64,000 bases of DNA, from NCBI RefSeq assembly GCF_004114375.1, contig NZ_CP034692.1:62001-126000 (forward strand), in the 5' to 3' direction. Position 1 is the stretch's first letter; the number at the start of each line of letters is the position of its first letter. The stretch is from Halorubrum sp. BOL3-1 (GTDB taxonomy: Archaea > Halobacteriota > Halobacteria > Halobacteriales > Haloferacaceae). Of the stretch, positions 51,230 through 60,309 are shown piece after piece. The translations under genes and the position numbers were made by a program. The notes under the pieces were generated by a model. It searched no databases and was not told where the DNA came from. It was given only the letters and a program-made list of their open reading frames with translations.

Positions 51230-52120
51230 ATGAGTCGCTACCGGACAGCCGGCCGCTTCTTGCTGCTGTGCGCGGTCTGGGGGACGGCGTTCATGGCGAC
51301 AGACGTCGGCCTCGCGGACCTCCCCGCGGTGCCGTTCGCGGCTGTGCGCTTCGATGTCGCCGCTGCGCTGCTGTTCGCCGCCGTTCTCGCCTCCGGCGCG
51401 GACTTCCGTCCTCGTACTCGGGACGACTATGTCTACGTGCTCGTCGGTGGTGCGCTCATTATTGGTGCCCATCACGCGTTCCTCTTCGCTGGCCAGCGGT
51501 ACGTCACGGGCGGCGTCGCCGCCGTTCTATTGGGTCTTATCCCTGTTGTGACGCCCGCGCTCACGCGTCTCGTCTCCACTGATGAGGAGTTCACCGCGGC
51601 CACCGCACTCGGCGTCGCGCTCGGGTTCGTTGGCGTCGTCGTCATCGCCGACCCCGACCCCGCGAACATCGCGAACAGCATCCTCGGTGTGTCACTCGTG
51701 CTCGCGTCCGCGTTCGCGTTCGCCGTCGCCGCGGTCGTCACCCACAGCCGATCGCCGTCAATGCCGTTCCTCGCCACGCAGGCGTGGATGATGACCGTCG
51801 GTGCGGTCGTTCTCCACGCCGCGGTGCTCGCGCTCCCCGGCCAGTCGTTCGCGGCTGCGACGTGGACACTGTCCGCACTCGCCGCGCTCGCGTACCTCTC
51901 CGCGGTCGCCGGCATCGGTGGCTTCCTGCTGTACTTCACGTTGCTTGACGACCTCGGCCCCATCGAGATGAGCTTCATCGAGTACGTAATTCCCGTATTC
52001 GCGGCGCTGGCGGGCTGGCTCGTGCTCAGACAGGAAGTGACGCCAGCGACCGTCGCCGGGTTTGCGTTCATCCTCGCGGGGTTCATCGCCGCAAAGTGGC
52101 GGGCGCTGCGTCGGACATAG
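51230..52120 (+). CDS. DMT-superfamily (EamA) exporter
   Basis: 296 residues with ten predicted helices in two EamA repeats. Repeat 1 is LLLCAVWGTAFMATDVGLAD and GQRYVTGGVAAVLLGLIPVV; repeat 2 begins SILGVSLVLASAFAFAVAAV and ends IEMSFIEYVIPVFAALAGWL. Likely a metabolite or amino-acid efflux carrier; substrate unknown. Start taken at 51230 (GTG or ATG options nearby). Confidence 0.87.
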   Translation: MSRYRTAGRFLLLCAVWGTAFMATDVGLADLPAVPFAAVRFDVAAALLFAAVLASGADFRPRTRDDYVYVLVGGALIIGAHHAFLFAGQRYVTGGVAAVLLGLIPVVTPALTRLVSTDEEFTAATALGVALGFVGVVVIADPDPANIANSILGVSLVLASAFAFAVAAVVTHSRSPSMPFLATQAWMMTVGAVVLHAAVLALPGQSFAAATWTLSALAALAYLSAVAGIGGFLLYFTLLDDLGPIEMSFIEYVIPVFAALAGWLVLRQEVTPATVAGFAFILAGFIAAKWRALRRT

Positions 52121-52178
52121 GATTGCAAAAACCCGCTTATTCCAAACGTCTAATACAGTTGAAATACAATAGTCGTAT

Positions 52179-52547
52179 ATGCCGGTGGATTTCGGAACGT
52201 ATGAACCCGGAAACCCACGCGTGGACCTGTCAGAAGGGACCAACGCGAGGCAATTGCTAGAGGTCTTATTGGAGCATCCGACCGTCGGATACACACCAGC
52301 AGAATTAGCAGAAGCAACTGGCATTCCACGTGGGAGCATCGGCCCGACACTACAACGGCTCGAAACAGCGGACCTTGTTCGTCACAAGGAACCGTATTGG
52401 GGAGCCGCGGAGGACGACCGGCTCGCAGCAGCGACAGCTGCGTTCCTCGGGGTTAAGACGGCAGCTGCCACGCACAGTGATGACTGGTACGCACAGAACG
52501 ACGGATGGGCTGACGAGTTACCTGACCTGAGTGACGAGGAACAGTAG
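52179..52547 (+). CDS. Winged-helix antitoxin/regulator of PemK-like module
   Basis: 122 residues. LLEHPTVGYTPAELAEATGI and PRGSIGPTLQRLETADLVRH form the wHTH. The acidic tail (YAQNDGWADELPDLSDEEQ) may wrap the toxin. Three bases separate its stop from the toxin's ATG. Same organisation as 35718/35368. A TTGAAATACAATA promoter-like element lies 20-30 bp upstream. Confidence 0.82.
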   Translation: MPVDFGTYEPGNPRVDLSEGTNARQLLEVLLEHPTVGYTPAELAEATGIPRGSIGPTLQRLETADLVRHKEPYWGAAEDDRLAAATAAFLGVKTAAATHSDDWYAQNDGWADELPDLSDEEQ

Positions 52548-52550
52548 CAG

Positions 52551-52880
52551 ATGGCGTACCCGCAGAGCGCTATCGTTATCGCTGAAGATCCATTCGGCAA
52601 CGCTCCAAAACGTCCGTATTTGATCCTCTCGAACGATCACGTCCCCTTCTACGGCCAGGAGTACATCGCGGTCGTGATCACGACGACGGCTCGAACTGAG
52701 GCGATTGAACTCACCACCAACAGATTCGAAAAGGGGCGACTCCCTCAAATGTCCTACGTCTCTCCGTGGTCAGTTCTCACACTCAAGGATTGGATGATCA
52801 CAAAGCAACCCGCAAAAGCGACCGACACGACGGTCGATGACGTACGTCAGGAGATGGAGGCCTATCTTCGGACAGACTAA
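52551..52880 (+). CDS. PemK/MazF-like toxin
   Basis: 109 residues. SAIVIAEDPFGNAPKRPYLI and LSNDHVPFYGQEYIAVVITT give the SH3-like barrel, followed by SYVSPWSVLTLKDWMITKQP. Acts as a ribosome-independent mRNA endonuclease in characterised relatives. Intact, unlike its homologue at 35368. Confidence 0.82.
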   Translation: MAYPQSAIVIAEDPFGNAPKRPYLILSNDHVPFYGQEYIAVVITTTARTEAIELTTNRFEKGRLPQMSYVSPWSVLTLKDWMITKQPAKATDTTVDDVRQEMEAYLRTD

Positions 52881-53039
52881 CCAGTGGGACTTCAGTCGTG
52901 ATCTGCTAGGTTCCTGCTACAAGCTGTCTATCAGTCGAATCTGGCAATTTAGACTTGAAGCGGCACTAGGATTCTCAGAGCGGTTGCGTGTGTAAGGTCA
53001 AGGATTCGCGCGTGCTGTGAGTGAGCTACAACTTCTGAT

Positions 53040-53567
53040 TTAGGCGGGGATGAGGTGCCCGTCGTTCTGTGAGAGTTGGCGGGCGAGTTCATAGAGTCGT
53101 ATATCTCGAATGACGCCCTGCCATTCGCTGACTGCGGTCATGCGGTCGTGAATTGTTTCGTGGTCGCCGGCGTCGAACACCGTAACAGTAGTGGGGTCGT
53201 CGGTGCCGAATTCGGCTTCGTACTCTGTCCGTCGTTGTTCGAGCGCTTCAACGCGGTCGAGAATCGCATCGACAGAGAGCTCAGCGGCGATCCGACTCGC
53301 CTCTTGCCATTCGAGATACCCGTCATGTCGCTCGTACGTGGCCGGGCGGCTGTCAGGGTTCGCGCGAGCAATGCCCATCTCCGCGAGGCGATTGAGGTGT
53401 TTTTTTGCGGCGTTCGGAGAGCAGTCTGCGAGCTCTGCAACCCTCGTGTACGTCGTCGGTGACGTGAGACCGAGGACCACATCGTAAACGCGGCCGAACG
53501 TATCGGTTCCGTCCTGCCACCGTGGCGTCTCCGTCGCTGAGTCAGGAGCAGGATCGAACTCGCTCAT
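53040..53567 (-). CDS. Haloarchaeal HTH protein (DUF7342-like)
   Basis: 175 residues. TTYTRVAELADCSPNAAKKH and LNRLAEMGIARANPD are an HTH. The C-terminal half carries helical RIAAELSVDAILDRVEALEQ and ends in SEWQGVIRDIRLYELARQL. Typical of a family found in many copies in haloarchaea, often beside toxin or mobile genes. Target unknown. Start ATG 53567. Confidence 0.75.
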   Translation of the reverse strand: MSEFDPAPDSATETPRWQDGTDTFGRVYDVVLGLTSPTTYTRVAELADCSPNAAKKHLNRLAEMGIARANPDSRPATYERHDGYLEWQEASRIAAELSVDAILDRVEALEQRRTEYEAEFGTDDPTTVTVFDAGDHETIHDRMTAVSEWQGVIRDIRLYELARQLSQNDGHLIPA

Positions 53568-53831
53568 AGACGTTTCTACGGAAAGTATCTCAATATATCT
53601 TCGTATCAAGCAAATATCTGTAAATCTCGTGTCGGGTGCGTTTCCTTGGTACTCGGACAGGACACGCCGATTGGTAGCTGGCGCGCACTCGATACTTAGC
53701 GGCTCTCTTAAAATCCTCTGTAGTTGATAGTTTTATACCCTCTATCGCTCAGTATAGGAAACTCACGGATCGGTCAATACAGAGAGACCATTTTTCGGTA
53801 GGTACTTAGTTCAATTCTCTTGATTTACGAT

Positions 53832-53996
53832 ATGGTTTCCCCCGAGAAGCAGAAATTAGTCGCCTCTGCTGTGGTAGCCCTCGCCGTTCTTGTCGCCCTA
53901 CGGGCATTGACGAATTTTGGGGTGTTGTCGAGGTTTACAATCGTCGTCGTCGCCATAATCGTTACACAATCTGTCTTCGAAAGGGTGTATCAATAA
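53832..53996 (+). CDS. Two-helix small membrane protein
   Basis: 54 residues: MVSPEKQKLVASAVVALAVL begins the first helix, a short turn RALTNFGVLSRF follows, and the second helix is TIVVVAIIVTQSVF. ATG 53832 has AT-rich upstream DNA with TTTATAC near 53730. Short but with the standard layout of a real small membrane protein; function unknown. Confidence 0.55.
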   Translation: MVSPEKQKLVASAVVALAVLVALRALTNFGVLSRFTIVVVAIIVTQSVFERVYQ

Positions 53997-54102
53997 GCAG
54001 GCTCAGTCTACCGGCTGTTTCAGGCGAGAATATATCTGAAGAATAGGATCTCAACAGAGCCGGTGATGGAACAGGTGCGTTAGCCCTGTAGTGCCAGGAC
54101 TC

Positions 54103-55455
54103 TCAGACTAGACCTAACTCCTCCCGAAGCGATTCTTTCTGAATCTTTCCTGTACTCGTCATCGGTAGTTCATCCACGGTCGTAATCTCTTCTGGGATCC
54201 ACCAATCGTTTATTTGGCCGTCTGTGGCGGCAGCCTCTAGTTCATCAAAGACGGTCTCCACGTCGACGTCCCCATCGGCGGGTGTTACAACGGCGACGGG
54301 TCGCTCACCCCACTCCTCGTCCGGTTTTCCGATAACCGCAGCGGTAGCGACTGATGGTGTATCGACGACGATGGACTCCAGGATACTCGACGGGATCCAC
54401 TCCCCACCACTTTTGATGGTGTCGTCGATGCGATCGAGGATTCGTAGCCCGCCGTCGGGCATCCGCCGACCGACGTCGCCCGTATTGAACCAGCCATCGA
54501 CGAATGCACCTGCACTCTCCTCGGGGAGTTCATAGTACCCGTCCGGAAGCCACGGTGCCCTGAACTGAATCTCGCCCATGTCCTCGTCCATCCCCTCGCG
54601 GTGATCGAGGCGGAATTCGCCAAACGGGACGGGATGGGTAACTCGCCGCAGATAATCGTACGACCCATTGTCACGGGCGTAGTCAGTCCAGATGGAGATG
54701 GATGCGGCGAGCATGTCCGTCCCGCCATAGATGGTCGAGAACTCGATGTTCCGATCACGCATCTGTGTGACGAGGTCGGTTTGGATGGTACTTCCACCGG
54801 TCAGGACTTTGAGTCCGTCTAGCGTTACATCCGTTGCGAGGAGCTGACGCATCATCGTTGGCACCATGTTCGTCCATGTCGCCGTTCCGTCCTCGATGAG
54901 CGACCCGACGGCTTCCGGCTCAAACTGACCCGTCATCAGGAGGTCTGCTCCCAGATACGGTGCGATGACCGGAGACCCCCAGGCCAGCAGATGGAACATC
55001 GGGATCGATGGGAGTAACGTGTCGTCTCCGGACAGCGACGCCGGTGTGTCGTACTCGGCGAGCTGGTGGGCGATACTCAACCCGCCCTGTACGAATTCCT
55101 CATGGGTATACCGGACCGGTTTTGGCATTCCGGTCGTCCCGGACGTGAACAACGTGACGGCGGGACTATCCTGTTGAACGTCGAGGGTCACGGGGTCACC
55201 GGACGGGAGGTCGTCAATGTGGAGGGTCTCGCCGGGGAATTGCTGGGCCAGCCCTCGAAATCGTCAGAATACAGGAGGTGGGTGGCGTCCGATTTTTTCA
55301 GCGTGTAGCCGATTTGTTCTGGTGGAAGGTTTAGATTCACCGGATAGATGACGGCCTCTAGTCCGGTGATTGCGTACAGGAGTTCGAAGAACTCGGGCGT
55401 GTTCCAGTCAGCGACGGCGACAACTGTCCCCGTCTCAACGCCGATGTCTTCTAAC
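54103..55455 (-). pseudogene. Acyl-CoA synthetase, 3' portion (interrupted and frameshifted)
   Basis: AMP-forming acyl-CoA ligase. Adenylation motifs are VTLFTSGTTGMPKPVRYTHE, a middle IYGGTDMLAAS, DGWFNTGDVGRRMPDGGLRI and the C-terminal catalytic Lys region PMTSTGKIQKESLREELG. Upstream of 55191 the frame continues as IDDLPSGDP. A one-base shift near 55250 separates it from EFFELLYAITGLEAVIYPVN. At 55455 the gene is cut by an IS5 and resumes at 57506. Downstream of the acyl-CoA dehydrogenase gene in the ancestral order. Confidence 0.87.
55448..55455. repeat. Target duplication CTTCTAAC, left copy
   Basis: Exact 8-bp copy of 57506-57513, bracketing the IS5 element. Confidence 0.9.
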
Positions 55456-56274
55456 GGCTGTGTTGAATCGCCATACGGCGGCAGGGTAGGTCGCTAAATC
55501 AAAGGAGCTGAAGCGGGAAACTGCGGTTGTCTATGACGCAAATCTCCCGCTTCATCGGGGAAGTTGTGCCGGTTGCTCAAAGAGTTACTGGCGATGGAGG
55601 CGAATCCGCCGCCCCGGAAGGCGGCGGCGGATTCGCCGACTACGCACTCGTTTCCCTCCACTGTCTGCGAATTTACCTCGACACATCCTATCGGATGACA
55701 ATCGACCTACTCAAAGAGATGCCACAAATAATTGGGGAGATCGGCCTTGACGCGGCCGATCTCCCCGTGCCGTCCACGTTGTGTAAGGCGTTCGACCGGA
55801 TCAGTATGAGCGTCTGTCGAGTGCTGCTGCGCCAGTCGGCGCAGCTGCACGATCTCTCCGAACACGCCGCGATCGACACCACATTCTACGAACGCTCAGC
55901 AGCGAGCCGCCACTACTGCCAGCGAATCAGCTACCACGTTCAGAAGCTGAAAGTCACGAAACTCGTCGATACAGCGTCTCAAGCTGTCCTTGACGTTCAC
56001 TGCTCAACCAACCGGGAAGGAAGTGACGCAGATCTCGCTGAGCAGATCGCCCGCCGGAACGCGGGCGATCTGCGGTCTCTCGCTGCCGATAAGGGCTACG
56101 ACAAGCAATCGCTCCGCGAAGGATTACGCGATCTCAGTATCAGACCGCTGATCAAGCACCGCATCTTCGCACCGTACGACCACGCACACAACGCCAGAAT
56201 CGACGATAACCGCTACAATCAGCGCTCTATGACCGAAACCGTGAACTCGGCTATGAAGCGCTCGCTCGGCTTTA

Positions 56275-57379
56275 GTGATCGTCATAATATTTGAATAGAT
56301 AGGAAGCGATCTATCCATGATTCTGCGAAGCTTATCCGATCGGCGTAGTCGTGAAAGACCGAACAGATCAGTTCTCGATACCTTTCAAGATCTGACGCGT
56401 CAAGCGGTGAGAGATCACGTTTTACGCTTTTCCAGATCTGTTCGATCGGATTGAGATCCGGCGAATACCGCGGCAGTGCTACTCTGTGTAGATCGTGTTT
56501 ATTTACTACCTTATCGACATACTCGGCAAAGTGAGACGAAAAGTTATCGCAGATGAGTATGATCGGTTGATCTGAGTTCTTCTCACGTATCTTGAGGGAA
56601 AAAATCGCCCACAGATTCCTTGCTCAGATCGTCTTTACACGAGACAACGCTGGTTCCGTTCAATGCGTAAAATCCGAAGACGACATCGTCAAAGTTCGCT
56701 GTCGGCGTCTCTTTTTTCAGGGTTGGTCGGCCGAAGCTCCACAGCCGCCGGCTGTTGTCTGTTGGACGAGGCCAGGCTTCGTCGAGAAACCCGACGACGA
56801 CACCGCCGTCAGTCACTGTATCGTCGTCGAGGTCGTCGAGAGCGGCCTCGAGACGCTCTTCGAGTTGTTCTTCTGCGTCGTCAGGCCGATCTGGCGACTC
56901 TGGTCGCGGGATCGCATAATTTAATCCAAGTTTATTGAGAAGTCGCGATGTATGTCGCTGAGAGTATGATACATCGAACCCATCTTCGATGAGCTGTTGA
57001 ACTTGATGGGTGGTAAGTGGTTGATGCTGTTTGAGGACCTCTTGAAGCCGGTCGCGTTGGTGCTCGTCAAGTTTTGGTGGGCGCCCGTCACCAGAATCTG
57101 GTCGAAGACCGCCCACAGCGTCGTTGTTCCAGCGATCAACCCAGCGGCTCGCGGTCGGCGTCGTGACGCCGACACGTGTCGCCGCTTCCGTGAGCGTATC
57201 ACCGAGATAGATATTTTTGATCAGACATAATCGCCGGACGAGATAGGGTTCTTTGTCAGATTGAGCTTGATCGATCGCCTCATCGAGTTCCTCTTCACTC
57301 AGATGTTCGAGGTAATCTTTTGATGGTCCAGGCATAGTTCATACTCATACTCCAACATTACAAATTCTTCGACTATCAC
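56275..57379 (-). mobile_element. IS630-family element at a TA target
   Basis: 1105 bp, with TA at 56273-56274 and 57380-57381. Inverted ends are GTGATCGTCATAATATTTGA and GTGATAGTCGAAGAATTTGT. TA duplication is the hallmark of IS630/Tc1-mariner transposition. Confidence 0.88.
56282..57335 (-). pseudogene. IS630-family transposase with a +1 frameshift
   Basis: ATG 57335 begins MPGPSKDYLEHLSEEELDEA. HTH TLTEAATRVGVTTPTASRWV and the first catalytic Asp in GGVVVGFLDEAWPRP follow. The frame ends after ESVGDFFPQDT at 56583. One base earlier the next frame continues LKIREKNSDQPIILICDNFS (second Asp) and RYSPDLNPIEQIW (Glu) to TGA at 56282-56284. An extra base in the T6C3 run at about 56596-56604 explains the break; a programmed +1 shift is possible but the run is not a classical slippery site. 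Confidence 0.85.
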
Positions 57380-57505
57380 TATCGCCGTGCGAGCGCGGTC
57401 GTGGTTCCGCGAGTTCCGTGAGATCGCTCTGATGTGTATGGTCTACAACATCAAGCGCTTTGTCAAACAGTGAATCTCTACGCCTTACAGCGATTCAACA
57501 CAGCC

Positions 57506-57640
57506 CTTCTAACCCTCCGGCTACGGTCTGGGCGTTCTGGTATGTCTGGTCGTACGTTCGTGCGTCGGTGCCGTCGGAAACTGTTCCATCAGGGAACAGC
57601 GTCCGAGCACGGTCTAAGATTGCGGGTATCGTGTGTATGG
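57506..57640 (-). pseudogene. Acyl-CoA synthetase, 5' portion
   Basis: Reads TIPAILDRARTLFPDGTVSD, then QNAQTVAGGLE, continuing into IGVETGTVVAVADWNTPEFF on the far side of the IS5. This is the usual N-terminus of AMP-forming ligases. No ATG, GTG or TTG is present between the dehydrogenase stop (57641-57643) and this sequence, so the original start is unclear or lost. Confidence 0.75.
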
Positions 57641-59470
57641 TTACAGTGCGTATGGTTTGTCGGGCAGGTCCGATTCATTGAGACTGTCGTAGCGGACGAC
57701 AGAGTCGAAGACGTCCATAGCTGGTGTCGCCTCCGTTTGGATACCAGAAGTGGAATCCGGCAGTTCGCGTTCAATAAATAGGTTGGCAACAATTGCTTTG
57801 CGGGCGTTGCCCTCGTTCAGGTGCTCTTGTGCGCGCTGTAGCAGGAGACTGGCCGTGACAACGTCATAGATGTCCTCTGTGACCTCTTTCGCCGCGTACT
57901 GCGCCGTATCGTCGTCAGCAACAGCTAATCCCCAGAGAGCCTCTTGCAATGTTTCGAATTCCGCTTCAACGGTTTCTGTGAGCGGTTTGAGGAACGGGTG
58001 GTCGACACCGTCGAGATATTCGTTGACGAGCGGAAGGAGTGCCTCGTGAGCGGCCTCCTTCTCCATCGCTCGAAGCACGTCGAGCGAGAGGATATTCGCC
58101 GTCCCTTCCCATATCGGGAGGACTTGGGCATCCCGGTACAGACGATGTGTCACGAAATCTTCGATGTATCCGTTTCCGCCCTGTATCTCCATCGCATAGG
58201 ACGCCGTCTCGACTGCCTTTCGGGTCGTTACGTGCTTCGAGACCGGGACGAGCAATCGCATCAACCGGAACGCCTTGTCGTCATCGTGGTCGCGCTCGTA
58301 TCGGTCGAGCCATCGCGCAGACTCCATAGCGAAGGTCAACGTCGCCTCGTGGTCGACCGACATCTCCACTAGATCACGCTGCATTAGAGGGAAGTCCTGA
58401 ATCGCCTGTCCGAACGCGTCTCGGTTGGCAGCCTGAATCTTGCTTTCGAGAAGGAGGCGTCCGATGATGCCGACGGCACCGACAGCGTTGGTTACGCGCT
58501 CCCAGTTCACCATCGTCGTCATGTACTTGAATCCGCGTTCCGGCTCACCAACGAGGTAGCCGGTAGTGCTGTCGAACTCGACTTCACCGGTCGGAACGCT
58601 CTCCGTTCCAAGTTTGTCCTTGAGACGTCGGTATCGCTGGTCGTTCAGTTCACCAGATGGGAGGCCGTGCGGCACGAGGAACAGGGAGAGTCCCTTCGTT
58701 CCCTCCGGTGCGTCGGGTCGCCGGCCCAAGGCGAGGGTCCCCTGCGCGTCGATATTTGAACAGAACCATTTCTCGCCGGTCAACTCGTACTCGCGGGTCT
58801 GAAGCTCGCCTCCGTCCTGCGTGGCCTTGGCTTCCGGAGCGGATGCTTCCGTCCCCTGTCGGGGAGTTGTAACGGGTTCTGCGACTGTTTCGTTCGCACC
58901 TACGTCACTCCCCCCTTGTTCTTCGGTGAGGAACATTGCGCCTTCGATTGCCGACTCGTAGTCTCTGGTCGTAAGCCGATCTAGGTACTCAGTGTAGTCT
59001 CCCGAGTGATCGTGATTCCGTAATGCGAGGGCGGCCCCCGAGGTCATTGATTGCGCGCAAACGAGTCCAGTATCGGCGTACGAGAGGAGGAGTTGTTCAG
59101 TCAGCGTGTGAAGGAGGCCGACCGGTTCGTCCCGCCCCGGCGGGGCATGAAATGCGTCAGCGACGATTCCGTGTTCGTAGATGAGCCGTTCGTTCTCGAA
59201 CTGGTCGGGGTGATATTGGACTTCATTTAGGAGTTCGCCGTGTTTGTCGTGGGTCTGTAGCTCCGGGCCGTGTTGGTCTATCCTATCAGCGTTATCCGCA
59301 ATTGTGTGTCCGACGATGTGGCCGAATTCATCCAGTTTCTCTTCGGCCCACGCAAATTCATCGTCGGGATAGAGCCGTTCGGCCTCATCCTGGAGTACCG
59401 GGTTTAATTCCCAGTAATTGACGTGTCGCCCCTCGTCGAAGGTGTTGTAATCGAATGGCGGATCAACCAT
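57641..59470 (-). CDS. Acyl-CoA dehydrogenase (AidB/ACAD-like)
   Basis: FAD-dependent oxidation of an acyl-CoA. 609 residues from ATG 59470, longer than mitochondrial-type ACADs. MFLTEEQGGSDVGANET is the FAD-binding signature, and GEKWFCSNIDAQGTLALGRR, RVTNAVGAVGIIGRLLLESK and the C-terminal ASYAMEIQGGNGYIEDFVTH with LPIWEGTANI are all ACAD hallmarks. The C-terminal 150 residues form an extra helical domain as in AidB or long-chain types. It abutted the acyl-CoA synthetase gene in an operon before that gene was destroyed. Confidence 0.92.
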   Translation of the reverse strand: MVDPPFDYNTFDEGRHVNYWELNPVLQDEAERLYPDDEFAWAEEKLDEFGHIVGHTIADNADRIDQHGPELQTHDKHGELLNEVQYHPDQFENERLIYEHGIVADAFHAPPGRDEPVGLLHTLTEQLLLSYADTGLVCAQSMTSGAALALRNHDHSGDYTEYLDRLTTRDYESAIEGAMFLTEEQGGSDVGANETVAEPVTTPRQGTEASAPEAKATQDGGELQTREYELTGEKWFCSNIDAQGTLALGRRPDAPEGTKGLSLFLVPHGLPSGELNDQRYRRLKDKLGTESVPTGEVEFDSTTGYLVGEPERGFKYMTTMVNWERVTNAVGAVGIIGRLLLESKIQAANRDAFGQAIQDFPLMQRDLVEMSVDHEATLTFAMESARWLDRYERDHDDDKAFRLMRLLVPVSKHVTTRKAVETASYAMEIQGGNGYIEDFVTHRLYRDAQVLPIWEGTANILSLDVLRAMEKEAAHEALLPLVNEYLDGVDHPFLKPLTETVEAEFETLQEALWGLAVADDDTAQYAAKEVTEDIYDVVTASLLLQRAQEHLNEGNARKAIVANLFIERELPDSTSGIQTEATPAMDVFDSVVRYDSLNESDLPDKPYAL

Positions 59471-59509
59471 AATGTCTGCCACATACACAACGATCAATAA
59501 TTAAGATAT

Positions 59510-59803
59510 GTGAACACAGAGAGGGTTGTTGACGGTTGTGCACCGCTCACTGAGGTCGATGCGGCCGACTTCCTCCATATCGAGAGTGGGCTCCTCGCAC
59601 AGGTTGGGGCGTCGAGTCTGGCGGACGAAGGGATCGACGTGGCTGACGCAGACTTGGACAGCGACGAGATGACGTGGTCGTGCTACCGAGGCGAAGCGCC
59701 CGCATGTGGAACGTGTGATGCGCGTGCGTTCCACCTCAAGGCCTTCCGGAATGCTGGGTCACGCAATCCGATTGCGTGCGCTAAGCGGCCGGATTTTTCG
59801 TAG
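59510..59803 (+). pseudogene. queC relic 4 (N-middle fused to C-terminal end)
   Basis: From GTG 59510 the frame reads EVDAADFLHIESGLLAQVGA, SSLADEGIDVADADLDSDE, then directly MTWSCYRGEAPACGTCDARA and FHLKAFRNAGSRNPIACAKR, TAG 59801-59803. In complete QueC about 85 residues containing the SYVPFRN and EFFDAFQ regions lie between these parts; the P-loop N-terminus is also missing. The zinc cysteines C..CGTC are partly preserved. Confidence 0.78.
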
Positions 59804-59811
59804 TCTGCTAG

Positions 59812-60033
59812 TCAACGTATGTAATCGTCATGGGATAGTTCCTCTTCGGGATCAACGTTTTTGGGAAATCCATTGCCGTCAAGCGGTCTGAAAATGTAGG
59901 AATCATCAAGATTTTTGTTGTTGAGCGCTTCGCGGAGCTGCGACAGCGACAGCGGTTTGCCTTTGTGTAGGCCTTTTAGAATCTTTGCCTCTGTACTACG
60001 TGGGTCGCCGTATTTGAGATCAAGGTGACTCAT
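59812..60033 (-). CDS. Small hypothetical protein behind HicA
   Basis: 73 residues from ATG 60033: STEAKILKGLHKGKPLSLSQ and LREALNNKNLDDSYIFRPL resemble a small winged-helix, then an acidic end. It lies 16 bp downstream of hicA module 2 on the same strand and may be a third component. Not recognised. Confidence 0.5.
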   Translation of the reverse strand: MSHLDLKYGDPRSTEAKILKGLHKGKPLSLSQLREALNNKNLDDSYIFRPLDGNGFPKNVDPEEELSHDDYIR

Positions 60034-60049
60034 ATCCCGAGATCGGTCA

Positions 60050-60307
60050 TCACCGATTCTCGTCGATCCATTCGCAGAATGCTTCGAAGTTCTCCGCACC
60101 GGCGTCGTCGGCAATATCATGGAGCGTTCCAATGCTAATTGAGTCGTGGGCCGGGACAGTCACGGTACGCACATCTGTGTTCCCGTGGCTTTCTGGTGGA
60201 TCCCATCGAAGAATCAGGTGATCTCCTGTGGTACGAACGTGCCGAAACCCACCAACGTTTACCAGCACTTTGTAGACGTCTTCACCGGAAAAGTCCCGCG
60301 TCACCAT
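60050..60307 (-). CDS. hicA: HicA-like toxin (module 2)
   Basis: 85 residues with the HicA fold: VLVNVGGFRHVRTTGDHLIL (Asp replaces Ser in the usual GSH, catalytic His retained), and ISIGTLHDIADDAGAENFEA. Intact. It shares the C-terminal AFCEWIDENR pattern with module 1 (AWCEWIDEHR). Starts 3 bp after hicB. Confidence 0.85.
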   Translation of the reverse strand: MVTRDFSGEDVYKVLVNVGGFRHVRTTGDHLILRWDPPESHGNTDVRTVTVPAHDSISIGTLHDIADDAGAENFEAFCEWIDENR

Positions 60308-60309
60308 CG

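Larger units (their letters stand above)
55533..57473 (+). pseudogene. IS5-family transposase split by IS630 element
   Basis: 5' part 55533-56274: MTQISRFIGEVVPVAQRVTG, EHAAIDTTFYERSAA (first Asp), SLAADKGYDKQSLRE (second Asp), MTETVNSAMKRSLGF (Glu). 3' part 57380-57473: AVRARSWFREFREIALMCMV and YNIKRFVKQ, stop TGA 57471-57473. Joining across one TA restores the frame, so the IS630 insertion is the only visible lesion. Confidence 0.88.
55456..57505 (+). mobile_element. IS5-family element containing a nested IS630 element
   Basis: Ends GGCTGTGTTGAATCGCC and, reversed, GGCTGTGTTGAATCGCTG are near-perfect inverted repeats, with exact 8-bp target duplications outside. Without the nested element (1105 bp plus one TA) the IS is about 943 bp. 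Inserted in the acyl-CoA synthetase gene. Confidence 0.92.

Noticed and set aside
52881-53039. Terminator or small RNA between PemK-like toxin and DUF7342-like gene
   Set aside because: No hairpin or T-tract stood out; short convergent spacer with no supportable feature.
56583-56610. Programmed -1 frameshift in the IS630 transposase
   Set aside because: The required shift is +1, and the T6C3 run is not in a phase that gives a standard -1 slippery heptamer; a one-base insertion is simpler.
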